Positions 1-7,477 of a stretch of 17,748 nt of DNA are shown piece by piece. Source of the stretch: JBBPYA01 sp038200385. Lineage in GTDB: Bacteria; Actinomycetota; Actinomycetes; Mycobacteriales; Geodermatophilaceae. The notes beneath the pieces were generated by a model, which saw nothing but the letters and a program-made list of their open reading frames with translations, had not been told where the DNA came from and did not search any database. The DNA is taken from positions 1 to 17,748 of the forward strand of contig JBBPYA010000292.1 in the NCBI GenBank assembly GCA_038200385.1. The letters run 5' to 3'. Both the position numbers and the translations under genes were made by a program. The stretch's first letter is position 1; each line of letters opens with the position of its first letter.

Positions 1-1
1 C

Positions 2-712
2 GACCGCGGCACCGGGCGGCTGGCCGGCCGGTTCCTCAGCGTGCTCATCATCGTGTTCGGCCTGATCTACGCGCTGGACCTCCTGGGCGTGACCATCGGG
101 CCGCTCGTCGGTGCGCTCGGCGTCGGCGGGATCGCGCTGGCCTTCGCCGTGCAGGACATCCTGCAGAACTTCGTCGCGGGGATCCTGCTGCAGATCCGGC
201 GACCGTTCCGGGTGCGGGACCAGATCGGCAGCGGGACGTTCGAGGGGACCGTCGTCGACGTCAATCTGCGCACGACCGAGCTGACGTCCTACGACGGCCT
301 CACCGTGTACCTGCCCAACGCCGACGTACTCAAGGCGCCGATCGTCAACTACACCCGCACTCCGTTCAGCCGGACCTCGCTCACGGTCGGCGTCGCCTAC
401 GACACCGACCTGGGCCGTGCCTGCGAGATCCTGCTCGGTGCCTGCGGCTTCGCGGAAGGCGTCCAGTCCCGGCCCCCGCCGGAGGTCTGGGTGGAGGAGT
501 TCGGCGATTCTTCGATCAACGTGGCGGTCCGGTACTGGCACGCGGCCGACATCGCCAGCAGGTGGCGGGTCCGCAGCGCGGTCGCGATCTCAATCAAGGC
601 GGCGTTGGACGAGGCCGGCATCGTCATCCCGGTCCCCCAGCGCAACCTGTGGTTCGGTCCCGGCCGGACCACTCTCGGGGTCAGCCAGGTTGCCGCCGGC
701 GAGCAGCCGTAG
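2..712 (+). CDS. MscS-family mechanosensitive channel, 5'-truncated by the window edge
   Basis: This is the C-terminal part of a small-conductance mechanosensitive channel of the MscS family, a membrane protein that opens under tension and releases solutes during osmotic downshock. The reading frame is open to the left edge, so the true start lies outside the window; the GTG at 41 is only an internal codon. Residues after the edge form a hydrophobic helix, then a Gly/Ala-rich segment (GVGGIALAFAVQDILQNF) typical of the pore-lining TM3, then the beta-domain (RPFRVRDQI, with a TTELTSYDG/PNADV stretch) and the alpha/beta cytoplasmic domain. The stop TAG at 710-712 lies 16 nt from the convergent metB-like gene, with no clear terminator between them. 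Seen: motifs and open frame. Known: family architecture. The gating role is inferred. Confidence 0.9.
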   Translation, partial: DRGTGRLAGRFLSVLIIVFGLIYALDLLGVTIGPLVGALGVGGIALAFAVQDILQNFVAGILLQIRRPFRVRDQIGSGTFEGTVVDVNLRTTELTSYDGLTVYLPNADVLKAPIVNYTRTPFSRTSLTVGVAYDTDLGRACEILLGACGFAEGVQSRPPPEVWVEEFGDSSINVAVRYWHAADIASRWRVRSAVAISIKAALDEAGIVIPVPQRNLWFGPGRTTLGVSQVAAGEQP

Positions 713-728
713 CGGTCCGCAGCATTGG

Positions 729-1874
729 TCAGCCGAGCGCTTGGACCAGATCGGCCAACAGGTCGTCGATCGTCTCGATGCCGACCGACAGCCGGACCAG
801 GTCGGCCGGTACCTCCAACGGGGACCCGGCGACCGAGGCGTGCGTCATCCGGCCGGGGTGCTCGATCAGGGACTCGACGCCACCGAGTGACTCCCCGAGG
901 GTGAACAGCCTCGCGCGCCCGCACAGGTCCACCGCCGCCTGCTCGCCGCCGCGAACGGTGAAGGACACCATCCCGCCGAAGCCGCGCATCTGCTTGGCGG
1001 CCACCTCGTGCCCCGGGTGCTCGGGCAGGCCCGGGTAGAGCACCGTGGCGACGGCCGGGTGCGAGGTCAGCAGGTCCACGACCCGCGCGGCGTTCGCGCA
1101 GTGCCGGTCCATCCGGACGCCGAGCGTCTTCGCACCGCGCAGCACCAGCCACGCGTCGAACGGGCCGGGGACGCCGCCCATCGCGTTCTGGTGGAAACCC
1201 ACCGCCTCGGCCAACCCGTCCTCGGAGGTCAGCACCGCGCCCCCTACGACGTCGGAGTGACCGCCGACGTACTTCGTGGTGGAGTGCAGGACCGCGTCGG
1301 CGCCGAGCGCGAGCGGCCGCTGTAGGTACGGCGTGGCAAACGTGTTGTCCACCGCCAGCAGCGCGTCCTGACCGTGCGCCAGCTCGGCCAGCCCGCTGAT
1401 GTCGGCGATCCCGAGCAGCGGATTGGTGGGGGTCTCGCACCAGATCAGCCGGGTCGTCGGCCGCAGCGCGGCACGCACGGCGGTGAGGTCGTGCAGCGGA
1501 GCCGGGGTGAACTCGAGCCCCCAGCGGGCCAGGACGCGCGCGAAGAGCCGGAACGTTCCGCCGTACGCGTCGTCCGGGATGACGACGTGGTCCCCCGGTC
1601 CGCAGGCGGCCTGGACCAGCGCGGTCTCCGCGGCCAGCCCCGAGGAAAAGGCGAACCCGTGCCGCGCGCCCTCCAGCGCAGCCAGGCACTGCTCCAGCGC
1701 GGTCCGGGTCGGGTTGGCCGAGCGGCTGTACTCGTACCCGCCGCGCAGTCCGCCGACGCCGTCCTGCTTGTACGTCGACGTCGCGTAGATCGGCACCACG
1801 ACGGACCCGGTGCCCGGGTCGGGGTCCTGCCCGGCGTGGATGGCCAGCGTGTCGAATCCGTACCCTGGATGCAT
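729..1874 (-). CDS. metB: Cystathionine gamma-synthase/lyase-type PLP enzyme (MetB-like)
   Basis: The 381-aa protein belongs to the Cys/Met-metabolism PLP-dependent enzyme family. MetB joins O-acylhomoserine and cysteine into cystathionine; close relatives run as gamma-lyases that release cysteine. The PLP-binding lysine is K201 in STTKYVGGH, preceded by VDNTFATPYLQ, and the YEYSRSANPTR stretch near residues 47-57 is the usual cofactor and substrate loop. The length is normal for the family. The ATG at 1874 is 6 nt after a TAACCT box, so the mRNA may be leaderless. The gene follows cbs on the same strand with a 78-nt gap, which puts both halves of trans-sulfuration side by side. Motif reading cannot tell synthase from lyase; the neighbouring cbs would suit either direction. 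In M. tuberculosis a proline-rich antigen gene lies between the two (from memory); it is absent here. Confidence 0.88.
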   Translation of the reverse strand: MHPGYGFDTLAIHAGQDPDPGTGSVVVPIYATSTYKQDGVGGLRGGYEYSRSANPTRTALEQCLAALEGARHGFAFSSGLAAETALVQAACGPGDHVVIPDDAYGGTFRLFARVLARWGLEFTPAPLHDLTAVRAALRPTTRLIWCETPTNPLLGIADISGLAELAHGQDALLAVDNTFATPYLQRPLALGADAVLHSTTKYVGGHSDVVGGAVLTSEDGLAEAVGFHQNAMGGVPGPFDAWLVLRGAKTLGVRMDRHCANAARVVDLLTSHPAVATVLYPGLPEHPGHEVAAKQMRGFGGMVSFTVRGGEQAAVDLCGRARLFTLGESLGGVESLIEHPGRMTHASVAGSPLEVPADLVRLSVGIETIDDLLADLVQALG

Positions 1875-1880
1875 CCTTCG

Positions 1881-1886
1881 AGGTTA
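1881..1886 (-). promoter_or_regulatory. Candidate -10 box (TAACCT) for the metB-like gene, leaderless geometry
   Basis: TAACCT on the minus strand ends 6 nt before the ATG at 1874, which would place transcription start on or near the A of the start codon. No -35 box is evident and no properly spaced Shine-Dalgarno is seen. The same hexamer occurs before the GDSL gene at 3403. Confidence 0.45.
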
Positions 1887-1952
1887 TCCGGCGCGACGTC
1901 GGCGGACCGGAGCGCGATCTGTCCGACTGCCCGGCGTCGGAGGAGCGGCGGG

Positions 1953-3329
1953 CTACGGCTGCTCGCCGGCCAGGAAGCCGAGCAGGTCCTGGCGGGTCAG
2001 GACACCGACCGCCTTGCCGGCCTCAAGGACGACGGCAGCGCCGGCGTGCAGCAGGGCGTCCATCGCCACGGCGACCGTCTCCCCCCAGCCGAGCTGCGGG
2101 AGCGGGGCGGACATGTGCCGCTCGAGCGGATCGGCCAGCGCCGCCCGCCCCTCGAACAACGCATCCAGCAGGTCCCGCTCCACCACCGAGCCGATCACCT
2201 CGGCGGCCATCACCGGCGGCTCGGCCTGGACGACCGGGACCTGGGACACCGCGAATTCGCGGAGGATGTCGATCGCCTCGCGGACCGTTTCGGTGGGATG
2301 CACGTGGACCAGCTGCGGCAGGCGGCCGGTCTTGTGCGACAGCACGTCCCCGACCGTGGTGTCCTCCGAGCCGCGCGGCAGGAAGCCGAAGTCGGCGAGC
2401 CACTCGTCGTTGAAGATCTTGGACAGGTAGCCGCGTCCGGAGTCGGGCAGCAACACCACCAGGACGTCGTCGGGGCCGAGCCCGGCCGCAACCCGGACGG
2501 CGGCCGCGGCGGCCATCCCGCAGGACCCCCCGACGAGCAGGCCCTCCTCGCGGGCCAGCCGTCGGGTCATCCGGAAGGAATCGCGGTCCGAGATCGGCAC
2601 GATCGCGTCCGGCACGCTCGGGTCGTACGCCGCCGGCCAGAAGTCCTCACCGACGCCCTCCACCAGGTAGGGGCGCCCGCTGCCTCCGGAGTACACCGAC
2701 CCCTCCGGGTCCGCGCCGATCACCCGGACCCGCCCCCCGGATACCTCCTTGAGGTAGCGCCCGGTCCCGCTGATCGTGCCGCCGGTCCCCACACCGGCCA
2801 CGAAGTGAGTGATCCGGCCGTCGGTCTGCGCCCAGATCTCCGGACCGGTGGAGTGGTAGTGGCTGGCCGGGTTGTCCGGGTTGGAGTACTGGTCGGGCTT
2901 CCACCCGCCGGGGGTCTCACCGACCAGCCGGTCGGAGACCCGGTAGTAGGACTCGGGGTGATCCGGGGGCACCGCGGTGGGGCAGACCACCACGTCGGCG
3001 CCGTAGGCCCGCAGGACACTGATCTTGTCGCCAGAGACCTTGTCCGGGCAGGTGAAGATGCAGTGGTAGCCCTTCTGCTGGGCCACGATTGCCAGCCCGA
3101 CGCCGGTGTTGCCCGACGTTGGCTCCACGATCGTGCCGCCGGGCTGCAGCGCGCCGCTGGCCTCGGCCGCCTCGATCATCCGCAGCGCGATTCTGTCCTT
3201 GACCGACCCGCCGGGATTGAAGTACTCGACCTTGGCCAGGACCAGCGCCGAAGCCTCGCCGGCTACCTTGCGCAGCCTGACCAGGGGCGTGTTCCCGACC
3301 AGGTCCACCATCGATTCGGCGTACTGCAC
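1953..3329 (-). CDS. cbs: Cystathionine beta-synthase with C-terminal CBS pair
   Basis: The 458-aa protein is a cystathionine beta-synthase, a cytoplasmic PLP enzyme that condenses serine (or acetylserine) with homocysteine. The fold-type II catalytic part covers about residues 1-320. The PLP lysine is K44 in GGSVKDR, the TSGNTG loop is at 71-76, and the phosphate-binding GTGGTISGTG loop is at 181-190. Residues about 325-455 form two CBS repeats (near 340-400 and 405-453), the regulatory module that separates CBS enzymes from plain cysteine synthases. GTG at 3329 is chosen because a GAAGGA lies about 10 nt upstream and the resulting N-terminus leads into VGNTPLVRL at normal family spacing; ATG at 3311 is a shorter alternative. 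The gene is divergent from the GDSL pair and upstream of the metB-like gene on the same strand. Confidence 0.93.
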   Translation of the reverse strand: MQYAESMVDLVGNTPLVRLRKVAGEASALVLAKVEYFNPGGSVKDRIALRMIEAAEASGALQPGGTIVEPTSGNTGVGLAIVAQQKGYHCIFTCPDKVSGDKISVLRAYGADVVVCPTAVPPDHPESYYRVSDRLVGETPGGWKPDQYSNPDNPASHYHSTGPEIWAQTDGRITHFVAGVGTGGTISGTGRYLKEVSGGRVRVIGADPEGSVYSGGSGRPYLVEGVGEDFWPAAYDPSVPDAIVPISDRDSFRMTRRLAREEGLLVGGSCGMAAAAAVRVAAGLGPDDVLVVLLPDSGRGYLSKIFNDEWLADFGFLPRGSEDTTVGDVLSHKTGRLPQLVHVHPTETVREAIDILREFAVSQVPVVQAEPPVMAAEVIGSVVERDLLDALFEGRAALADPLERHMSAPLPQLGWGETVAVAMDALLHAGAAVVLEAGKAVGVLTRQDLLGFLAGEQP

Positions 3330-3371
3330 GCCACGCCACGTCCTTCCGGTCGGGAGCGCTGATCGCCGCCC

Positions 3372-3377
3372 AGCCTA
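3372..3377 (-). promoter_or_regulatory. Candidate -10 box (TAGGCT) for cbs
   Basis: TAGGCT on the minus strand lies 42 nt before the GTG of cbs, giving a predicted leader of roughly 35 nt that contains GAAGGA. It sits in the 73-nt divergent gap, 11 nt from the opposite-strand TAACCT box, so the two promoters would overlap. The same TAGGCT hexamer precedes moxR. Confidence 0.35.
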
Positions 3378-3388
3378 ACGACGTCGGC

Positions 3389-3394
3389 TAACCT
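3389..3394 (+). promoter_or_regulatory. Candidate -10 box (TAACCT) for the GDSL pair, leaderless geometry
   Basis: TAACCT ends 8 nt before the ATG at 3403 but only 2 nt before the upstream ATG at 3397. Initiation at the usual distance would therefore start the mRNA at 3403 and exclude 3397. No Shine-Dalgarno precedes either ATG. Confidence 0.45.
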
Positions 3395-3402
3395 CGATGT
3401 CG

Positions 3403-4425
3403 ATGAGCAGGGCCAGTACGGTACGGCGGATTGCCTACGCCACGGCGTACGGCGGCGGTGGCCTCCTGGCCGCCGGCGCGGCGCTGTTCGCGGTCCTTCG
3501 CGGCGAGACCAGGATGGCCCGGCGGCGGGTGCTCGGACACGAGAATCTGCCCGCCCCGCCGGACGGTTCCGGCATCTGGGGATCGGGAACCGGAGCGGTG
3601 TGCACGCTGGCGATGCTCGGTGACTCCAGCGCGGAGGGACGCGGCGTCCAGGATGTCGGCGACACCCCGGGTGTGCTGCTCGCCGCCGGTCTGGCGGAGC
3701 TGACCGGCAACCCGGTCCGGCTGGTCCAGCTGGCAATCAGCGGCTCGGAGTCCAGCGACCTGGCCATGCAGGTAGAGCGGGTGCTGCCCACCAGGCCCGA
3801 CCTCACCGTGATCATGATCGGCGCGAATGACGTGACCGCCCGGATCCCGGCCCGGCAGGCCGCCGCGCACCTGCGCCGGGCCGTCCTGACGCTGCGGCAG
3901 GCCGGCGGCGAGGTCGTGGTCGGCACCTGCCCGGACCTGGGCACTCTGCGCCCGGTTCCGCAGCCGCTTCGGCTCTTCGGCCGGCGGTGGAGCCGGCAGC
4001 TGGCCGCCGCCCAGTCGATCGCCGTGGTCGAGGCCGGCGGCCGCTCGGTGTCGCTGGGTTCGCTGCTCGGACCCGAGTTCGCGCGTCGACCGGAGATGTT
4101 CAGCGTCGACGAGTTCCATCCCTCGGCCGCCGGGTACGCCGCCGTGGCCAACGTCATGCTGCCCTCGATCGCCGCCGCGCTGGACGTGCCGGCCGCGCCT
4201 CGGCGGGAGCGGCGCCCGGAGCCCCGGCGCCCCGCGCAGCCGGTCGCCACGGCGGCGCTGAGCGCGGCGGACCGCCCGGGCACCGAGCTCTCCCCGGCGC
4301 CCAGCGGTAGGGCCGGGCTGCGCGACGTGTCGATGGCGCAGTCCATCCGGCGCCGACCGGCCAGGCTCAGCGCCCCGGACGACGCGGCGGACAACTCCGG
4401 GACCGGACACGGGGAGCGGGCATGA
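3403..4425 (+). CDS. SGNH/GDSL hydrolase, membrane-anchored or exported, first of a tandem pair
   Basis: This 340-aa protein is an SGNH/GDSL-type esterase. An N-terminal basic stretch and one hydrophobic helix (about residues 15-33) suggest a membrane anchor or uncleaved signal, with the catalytic domain outside. Block I carries the nucleophile serine in LGDSSAEG (about residue 75), block III has GAND (Asn about 142), and block V has DEFHPS with the catalytic Asp/His pair (about 236 and 239). After the domain comes a tail of about 80 residues rich in Pro, Arg and Ala with no recognised domain. The start at 3403 is preferred over 3397 because of the leaderless promoter geometry. The stop overlaps the next GDSL start by ATGA. 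From memory, M. tuberculosis Rv1075c next to cbs is a relative. The ester substrate is unknown. Confidence 0.85.
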   Translation: MSRASTVRRIAYATAYGGGGLLAAGAALFAVLRGETRMARRRVLGHENLPAPPDGSGIWGSGTGAVCTLAMLGDSSAEGRGVQDVGDTPGVLLAAGLAELTGNPVRLVQLAISGSESSDLAMQVERVLPTRPDLTVIMIGANDVTARIPARQAAAHLRRAVLTLRQAGGEVVVGTCPDLGTLRPVPQPLRLFGRRWSRQLAAAQSIAVVEAGGRSVSLGSLLGPEFARRPEMFSVDEFHPSAAGYAAVANVMLPSIAAALDVPAAPRRERRPEPRRPAQPVATAALSAADRPGTELSPAPSGRAGLRDVSMAQSIRRRPARLSAPDDAADNSGTGHGERA

Positions 4426-5234
4426 CGATCGGCACGGTGGTGCGCGGGATCGGCCGAATCACCGCGGCGGCGACAGCGGGCGGCGCTGCGGCCGCCGTCG
4501 TCCTCGTGGCCGGTGAGGTGGTCCTCGCCGCCCGACGGCCCTACCTGGACAGCGACTCGGCCCCGGCAATCGACGGTCAGTTCGGGGATACCGCGGGTCG
4601 GGAGGTCCGGCTGGTCCTGCTCGGCGATTCCACCGGCGCCGGGACCGGGGTGGACGCGGTTGGGGAAACCGTCGGCGGCCAGCTCGCCCGGCGGCTGGCC
4701 CGCCGCGGCTGGCGGGTGCAGCTGGCCGGGGTGGCGATCAGCGGGTCGCGCTGCCGCGACCTCGGACCGCAGGTCTCCCGGGCACTGCTCGGTCGACCCG
4801 ACGTGGCGGTGATCTGCATCGGCGCCAACGACGCGCTGCGCGGAGCGACCCTGCCCGCCATCCGAAGCGATCTCGGTACGGCGGTTGACCGGTTGCAGGC
4901 CGCCGGCGTTCGGACGGTGGTCGGCACCTGCCCGGACCTCGGCGCCGCCCGGGCGCTGGCCCAGCCGCTGCGCGCCCTCGCCGGTCGGTGGGGGCGCCGG
5001 GTGGCTGCGGCCGAGGCGGCGAGCACGGTGCGCTCGGGCGGCGTTCCGGTGGACATCGGGCGGCTGACCGGACCGATCTTCCGGGCCGATCCGGGCACGC
5101 TGTCAGAGGACTGCTTCCATCCCTCCGCGGACGGGTACCGGCTATGGGCCGAGGTGCTGCAGCCCGCGGTCGAGGCGGCCGCCCTCGCCGGAGCGGCTGG
5201 AGCCGACGACCCCCCGCGCCCCCGACGTCCCTGA
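4422..5234 (+). CDS. SGNH/GDSL hydrolase, membrane-anchored or exported, second of a tandem pair
   Basis: A 270-aa SGNH/GDSL hydrolase and evident paralogue of the gene before it: both have GDS with the nucleophile (here S70), GAND (N136), the shared VVGTCPDLG stretch, and a final D/H block (D230, H233 in EDCFHPS). A hydrophobic N-terminal helix (about residues 10-35) again suggests an anchor or signal. It lacks the long Arg/Pro tail of its partner. Its ATG overlaps the upstream stop (ATGA at 4422-4425), so the two are probably translationally coupled and made together. Tandem retention with divergence outside the active site suggests partly separate substrates, possibly cell-envelope esters; that is inference. 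The thiolase gene follows after about 85 nt with its own promoter and ribosome site. Confidence 0.86.
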   Translation: MTIGTVVRGIGRITAAATAGGAAAAVVLVAGEVVLAARRPYLDSDSAPAIDGQFGDTAGREVRLVLLGDSTGAGTGVDAVGETVGGQLARRLARRGWRVQLAGVAISGSRCRDLGPQVSRALLGRPDVAVICIGANDALRGATLPAIRSDLGTAVDRLQAAGVRTVVGTCPDLGAARALAQPLRALAGRWGRRVAAAEAASTVRSGGVPVDIGRLTGPIFRADPGTLSEDCFHPSADGYRLWAEVLQPAVEAAALAGAAGADDPPRPRRP

Positions 5235-5261
5235 CCCACCGGGGCGGCGCGGTGTACTGGG

Positions 5262-5267
5262 TAGATT
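5262..5267 (+). promoter_or_regulatory. Candidate -10 box (TAGATT) for the thiolase gene
   Basis: TAGATT lies in the gap after the GDSL pair and would start an mRNA near 5274, giving a leader of about 45 nt. That leader contains a strong GGAGG at 5308-5312, 7 nt before the ATG at 5320. No convincing -35 is seen. Confidence 0.35.
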
Positions 5268-5319
5268 GCGGACAGAGCGCCGTGTGCGCTGCCGCTGCAC
5301 CAACCCGGAGGACCGTCCG

Positions 5320-6552
5320 ATGCCTGAGGCCGTGATCGTCGCCACCGCCCGTTCACCGATCGGGCGAGCCGGCAAAGGCTCGCTCAAGGACTTCCGCCCC
5401 GACGACCTGGCGGCCACGATCATCGCCGCCGCGCTGGACAAGGTCCCCGCCCTGGATCCGGCCGACATCGACGACCTGATGCTCGGCTGCGGCCTGCCAG
5501 GCGGCGAGCAGGGCTTCAACATGGCCCGGATCGTCGCTGTGCAACTCGGCTACGACCACCTGCCCGGGGTGACGCTGACCCGGTACTGCTCGTCCTCGCT
5601 GCAGACCTCCCGGATGGCGATGCACGCCATCCGCGCCGGCGAGGGCGATGTGTTCGTCTCCGCCGGGGTCGAGCTGGTCTCGCGCTTCGTCAAGGGCAAC
5701 AGCGACTCGCTGCCCGACACCCGCAACCCGCTGTTCGCCGCGGCGCGGGCCCGCACCGCCGACGTCGCCGAGCACGGCTCGGACTCGTGGACCGACCCGC
5801 GCGACAACGGCGAGCTGCCCGATGCCTACATCGCCATGGGTCAGACGGCGGAGAACCTCGCCCTGCTCAAAGGGATCAGCCGGGAGGACATGGACGCCTT
5901 CGGGGTGCGGTCGCAGAACCGCGCCGAGAAGGCGATCGCCGACGGATTCTGGGAGCGCGAGATCACCCCGGTCAGGCTTCCCGACGGGACGGTGGTCAGA
6001 TCCGATGACGGGCCACGACCGGGCGTCACGCTGGAGGGGGTCCGCGACCTCAAGCCGGTGTTCCGGCCGGACGGGCGGATCACCGCGGGGAACTGCTGCC
6101 CGCTCAACGACGGGGCCGCGGCGGTGATCATCATGAGCGACACCAGGGCCGCCGAGCTGGGCATCGCGCCGCTGGCCAGGATCGTGTCCACCGGCGTCAC
6201 CGCGCTGTCGCCGGAGATCATGGGTCTGGGACCGGTAGAGGCGTCCCGGCAGGCCCTGTCCCGGGCCGGACTGACCATCGACGACATGGACCTGATCGAG
6301 ATCAACGAGGCCTTCGCGGCCCAGGTCATCCCGAGCTACCGCGAGCTGGGCCTGTCGGAGTCGGCGATGGAGGACAAGCTCAACGTGCACGGGGGCGCTA
6401 TCGCGGTCGGCCACCCGTTCGGCATGACCGGTGCCCGGATCACCGGAACGCTGCTCAACGGGCTGCAGACCCGCGACGGCACGTTCGGCCTGGAGACGAT
6501 GTGCGTCGGCGGCGGTCAGGGGATGGCGATGGTCCTCGAACGGCTCGGCTGA
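5320..6552 (+). CDS. Acetyl-CoA C-acetyltransferase (thiolase, FadA3-like)
   Basis: The 410-aa protein is a thiolase, which cleaves 3-ketoacyl-CoA with CoA or condenses two acetyl-CoA in the cytoplasm. The acyl-accepting cysteine is C90 (RYCSSSLQT). The C-terminal half has NEAFAA (329-334), GGAIAVGHPFGMTGAR with H365, and the second cysteine C395 in MCVGGGQG. All catalytic residues are present and the length is normal. The ATG at 5320 is chosen because GGAGG sits 7 nt upstream; an earlier in-frame start at 5266 would place a Cys/Arg-rich sequence unlike any thiolase before PEAVIVATARSPIG. The gene is followed by a strong hairpin terminator. From memory, FadA3 (Rv1074c) occupies the matching place near GDSL and cbs genes in mycobacteria. 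Beta-oxidation versus biosynthetic use cannot be told from sequence. Confidence 0.93.
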   Translation: MPEAVIVATARSPIGRAGKGSLKDFRPDDLAATIIAAALDKVPALDPADIDDLMLGCGLPGGEQGFNMARIVAVQLGYDHLPGVTLTRYCSSSLQTSRMAMHAIRAGEGDVFVSAGVELVSRFVKGNSDSLPDTRNPLFAAARARTADVAEHGSDSWTDPRDNGELPDAYIAMGQTAENLALLKGISREDMDAFGVRSQNRAEKAIADGFWEREITPVRLPDGTVVRSDDGPRPGVTLEGVRDLKPVFRPDGRITAGNCCPLNDGAAAVIIMSDTRAAELGIAPLARIVSTGVTALSPEIMGLGPVEASRQALSRAGLTIDDMDLIEINEAFAAQVIPSYRELGLSESAMEDKLNVHGGAIAVGHPFGMTGARITGTLLNGLQTRDGTFGLETMCVGGGQGMAMVLERLG

Positions 6553-6576
6553 GCCGGCACCCGACCCCGCTCCACG

Positions 6577-6614
6577 CGAAAGGGCCGCCGTCCTTCAGGA
6601 CGGCGGCCCTTTCG
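6577..6614. terminator. Perfect 17-bp hairpin, probable bidirectional terminator
   Basis: The arms at 6577-6593 and 6598-6614 pair perfectly over 17 bp around a TTCA loop. Each arm is GC-rich with an outer AAA/TTT, so a short U-rich end forms in either direction. It lies 25 nt after the thiolase stop and 27 nt beyond the stop of the convergent BI-1-like gene, so it fits both transcripts. Confidence 0.9.
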
Positions 6615-6640
6615 TCTCGGGTCAGGAAGGTGACCGCTGG

Positions 6641-7477
6641 CTACTCGCGGAAGTAGCTGAGCAGCCGGAGGATCTCCAGGTACAGCCAGACCAGACCGAC
6701 GACCAGCCCGAACGCGGCGTACCAGGCGAAGCGCTGCGGCGCGCCCCGGCGGATGGCCTGGTCGACCATGTCGAAGTCCAGCAGGAAGGTCAGCGCGGCG
6801 ACGCCGATCACGACCAGGCTGAACACGATCGCCAGCGGGCCGCCGTCACGCAGGCCCAACCCGCCGCTGACGAAGAAGCTCGCGATCAGGTTGACCACGA
6901 CGAGGGCGACAACTCCGATCAGCGCCCCCAGCAACCACTTGGTGAACTTCGGGGTGACCCGGATCGCGCCGGTCTTGTACACCACGAGCATGCCGGCGAA
7001 GACACCGAACGTGCCGACCACCGCCTGCAGCACGATGCCCGGGTACAGACTCTCGAAGAACGTGCTGATCCCGCCGAGGAAGACACCCTCCACGGCGCCG
7101 TAGGCCAGGATCGCGACCGGGTTGGTGATCTGCTTGAAGCTGATCACCAGTCCGAGCACGAGGCCGATCAGCGCGGCCGGCAGGGCGAGCCCGAGGGCCC
7201 GGTCGGGGGCCATCGTGAGCATCACCGCCGCCGCGACCGCCATCACGGTGCCGACGACGGCCGCCGTACGGACGACGACGTCGTCCAACGTCATGTACTG
7301 GGTGGGTGCCTGGGGGCCGTAGGGCTGCGGTTGGACCGTGTACGGCGGCGGCGCACCGTACTGCTGGGTGTAGGGGGGTTGGTTCTGCGCCGGAGGCGTG
7401 TTCCACGAGGCGTAGCCGCCCTGGGGGGCCGCTGTCGGGATACCACCGCCCTTGCGGCTGAATACCGGGTTGCTCAC
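6641..7477 (-). CDS. Bax inhibitor-1/YccA-family integral membrane protein
   Basis: This 278-aa protein belongs to the Bax inhibitor-1/YccA (TMBIM) family. The first 60 or so residues are soluble and rich in Pro, Gln, Tyr and Gly (QNQPPYTQQYGAPPPY), as often seen in actinobacterial members. The rest forms about seven hydrophobic helices from residue 65 to 272, ending in LEILRLLSYFRE. Conserved family features include the Asp in LLDFDMVDQAI and the GAVEGVFLGG segment. The GTG at 7477 has a well-placed GAAGGAG. The start overlaps the end of the upstream remnant frame by GTGA. Bacterial homologues are linked to cation leak or membrane-protease control; the function in this organism is unknown. 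A possible ECF-sigma-like promoter lies upstream, inside the remnant. Confidence 0.92.
   Translation of the reverse strand: MSNPVFSRKGGGIPTAAPQGGYASWNTPPAQNQPPYTQQYGAPPPYTVQPQPYGPQAPTQYMTLDDVVVRTAAVVGTVMAVAAAVMLTMAPDRALGLALPAALIGLVLGLVISFKQITNPVAILAYGAVEGVFLGGISTFFESLYPGIVLQAVVGTFGVFAGMLVVYKTGAIRVTPKFTKWLLGALIGVVALVVVNLIASFFVSGGLGLRDGGPLAIVFSLVVIGVAALTFLLDFDMVDQAIRRGAPQRFAWYAAFGLVVGLVWLYLEILRLLSYFRE

Noticed and set aside
1374..3362. Long plus-strand open frame of 662 codons
   Set aside because: It lies opposite metB and cbs, is full of Arg, Gly, Asp and Gln without any domain, and is a GC-driven shadow of those genes.
5266..5319. Longer thiolase start at 5266
   Set aside because: The added residues are Arg/Cys-rich and not thiolase-like, and the GGAGG at 5308-5312 fits the ATG at 5320.
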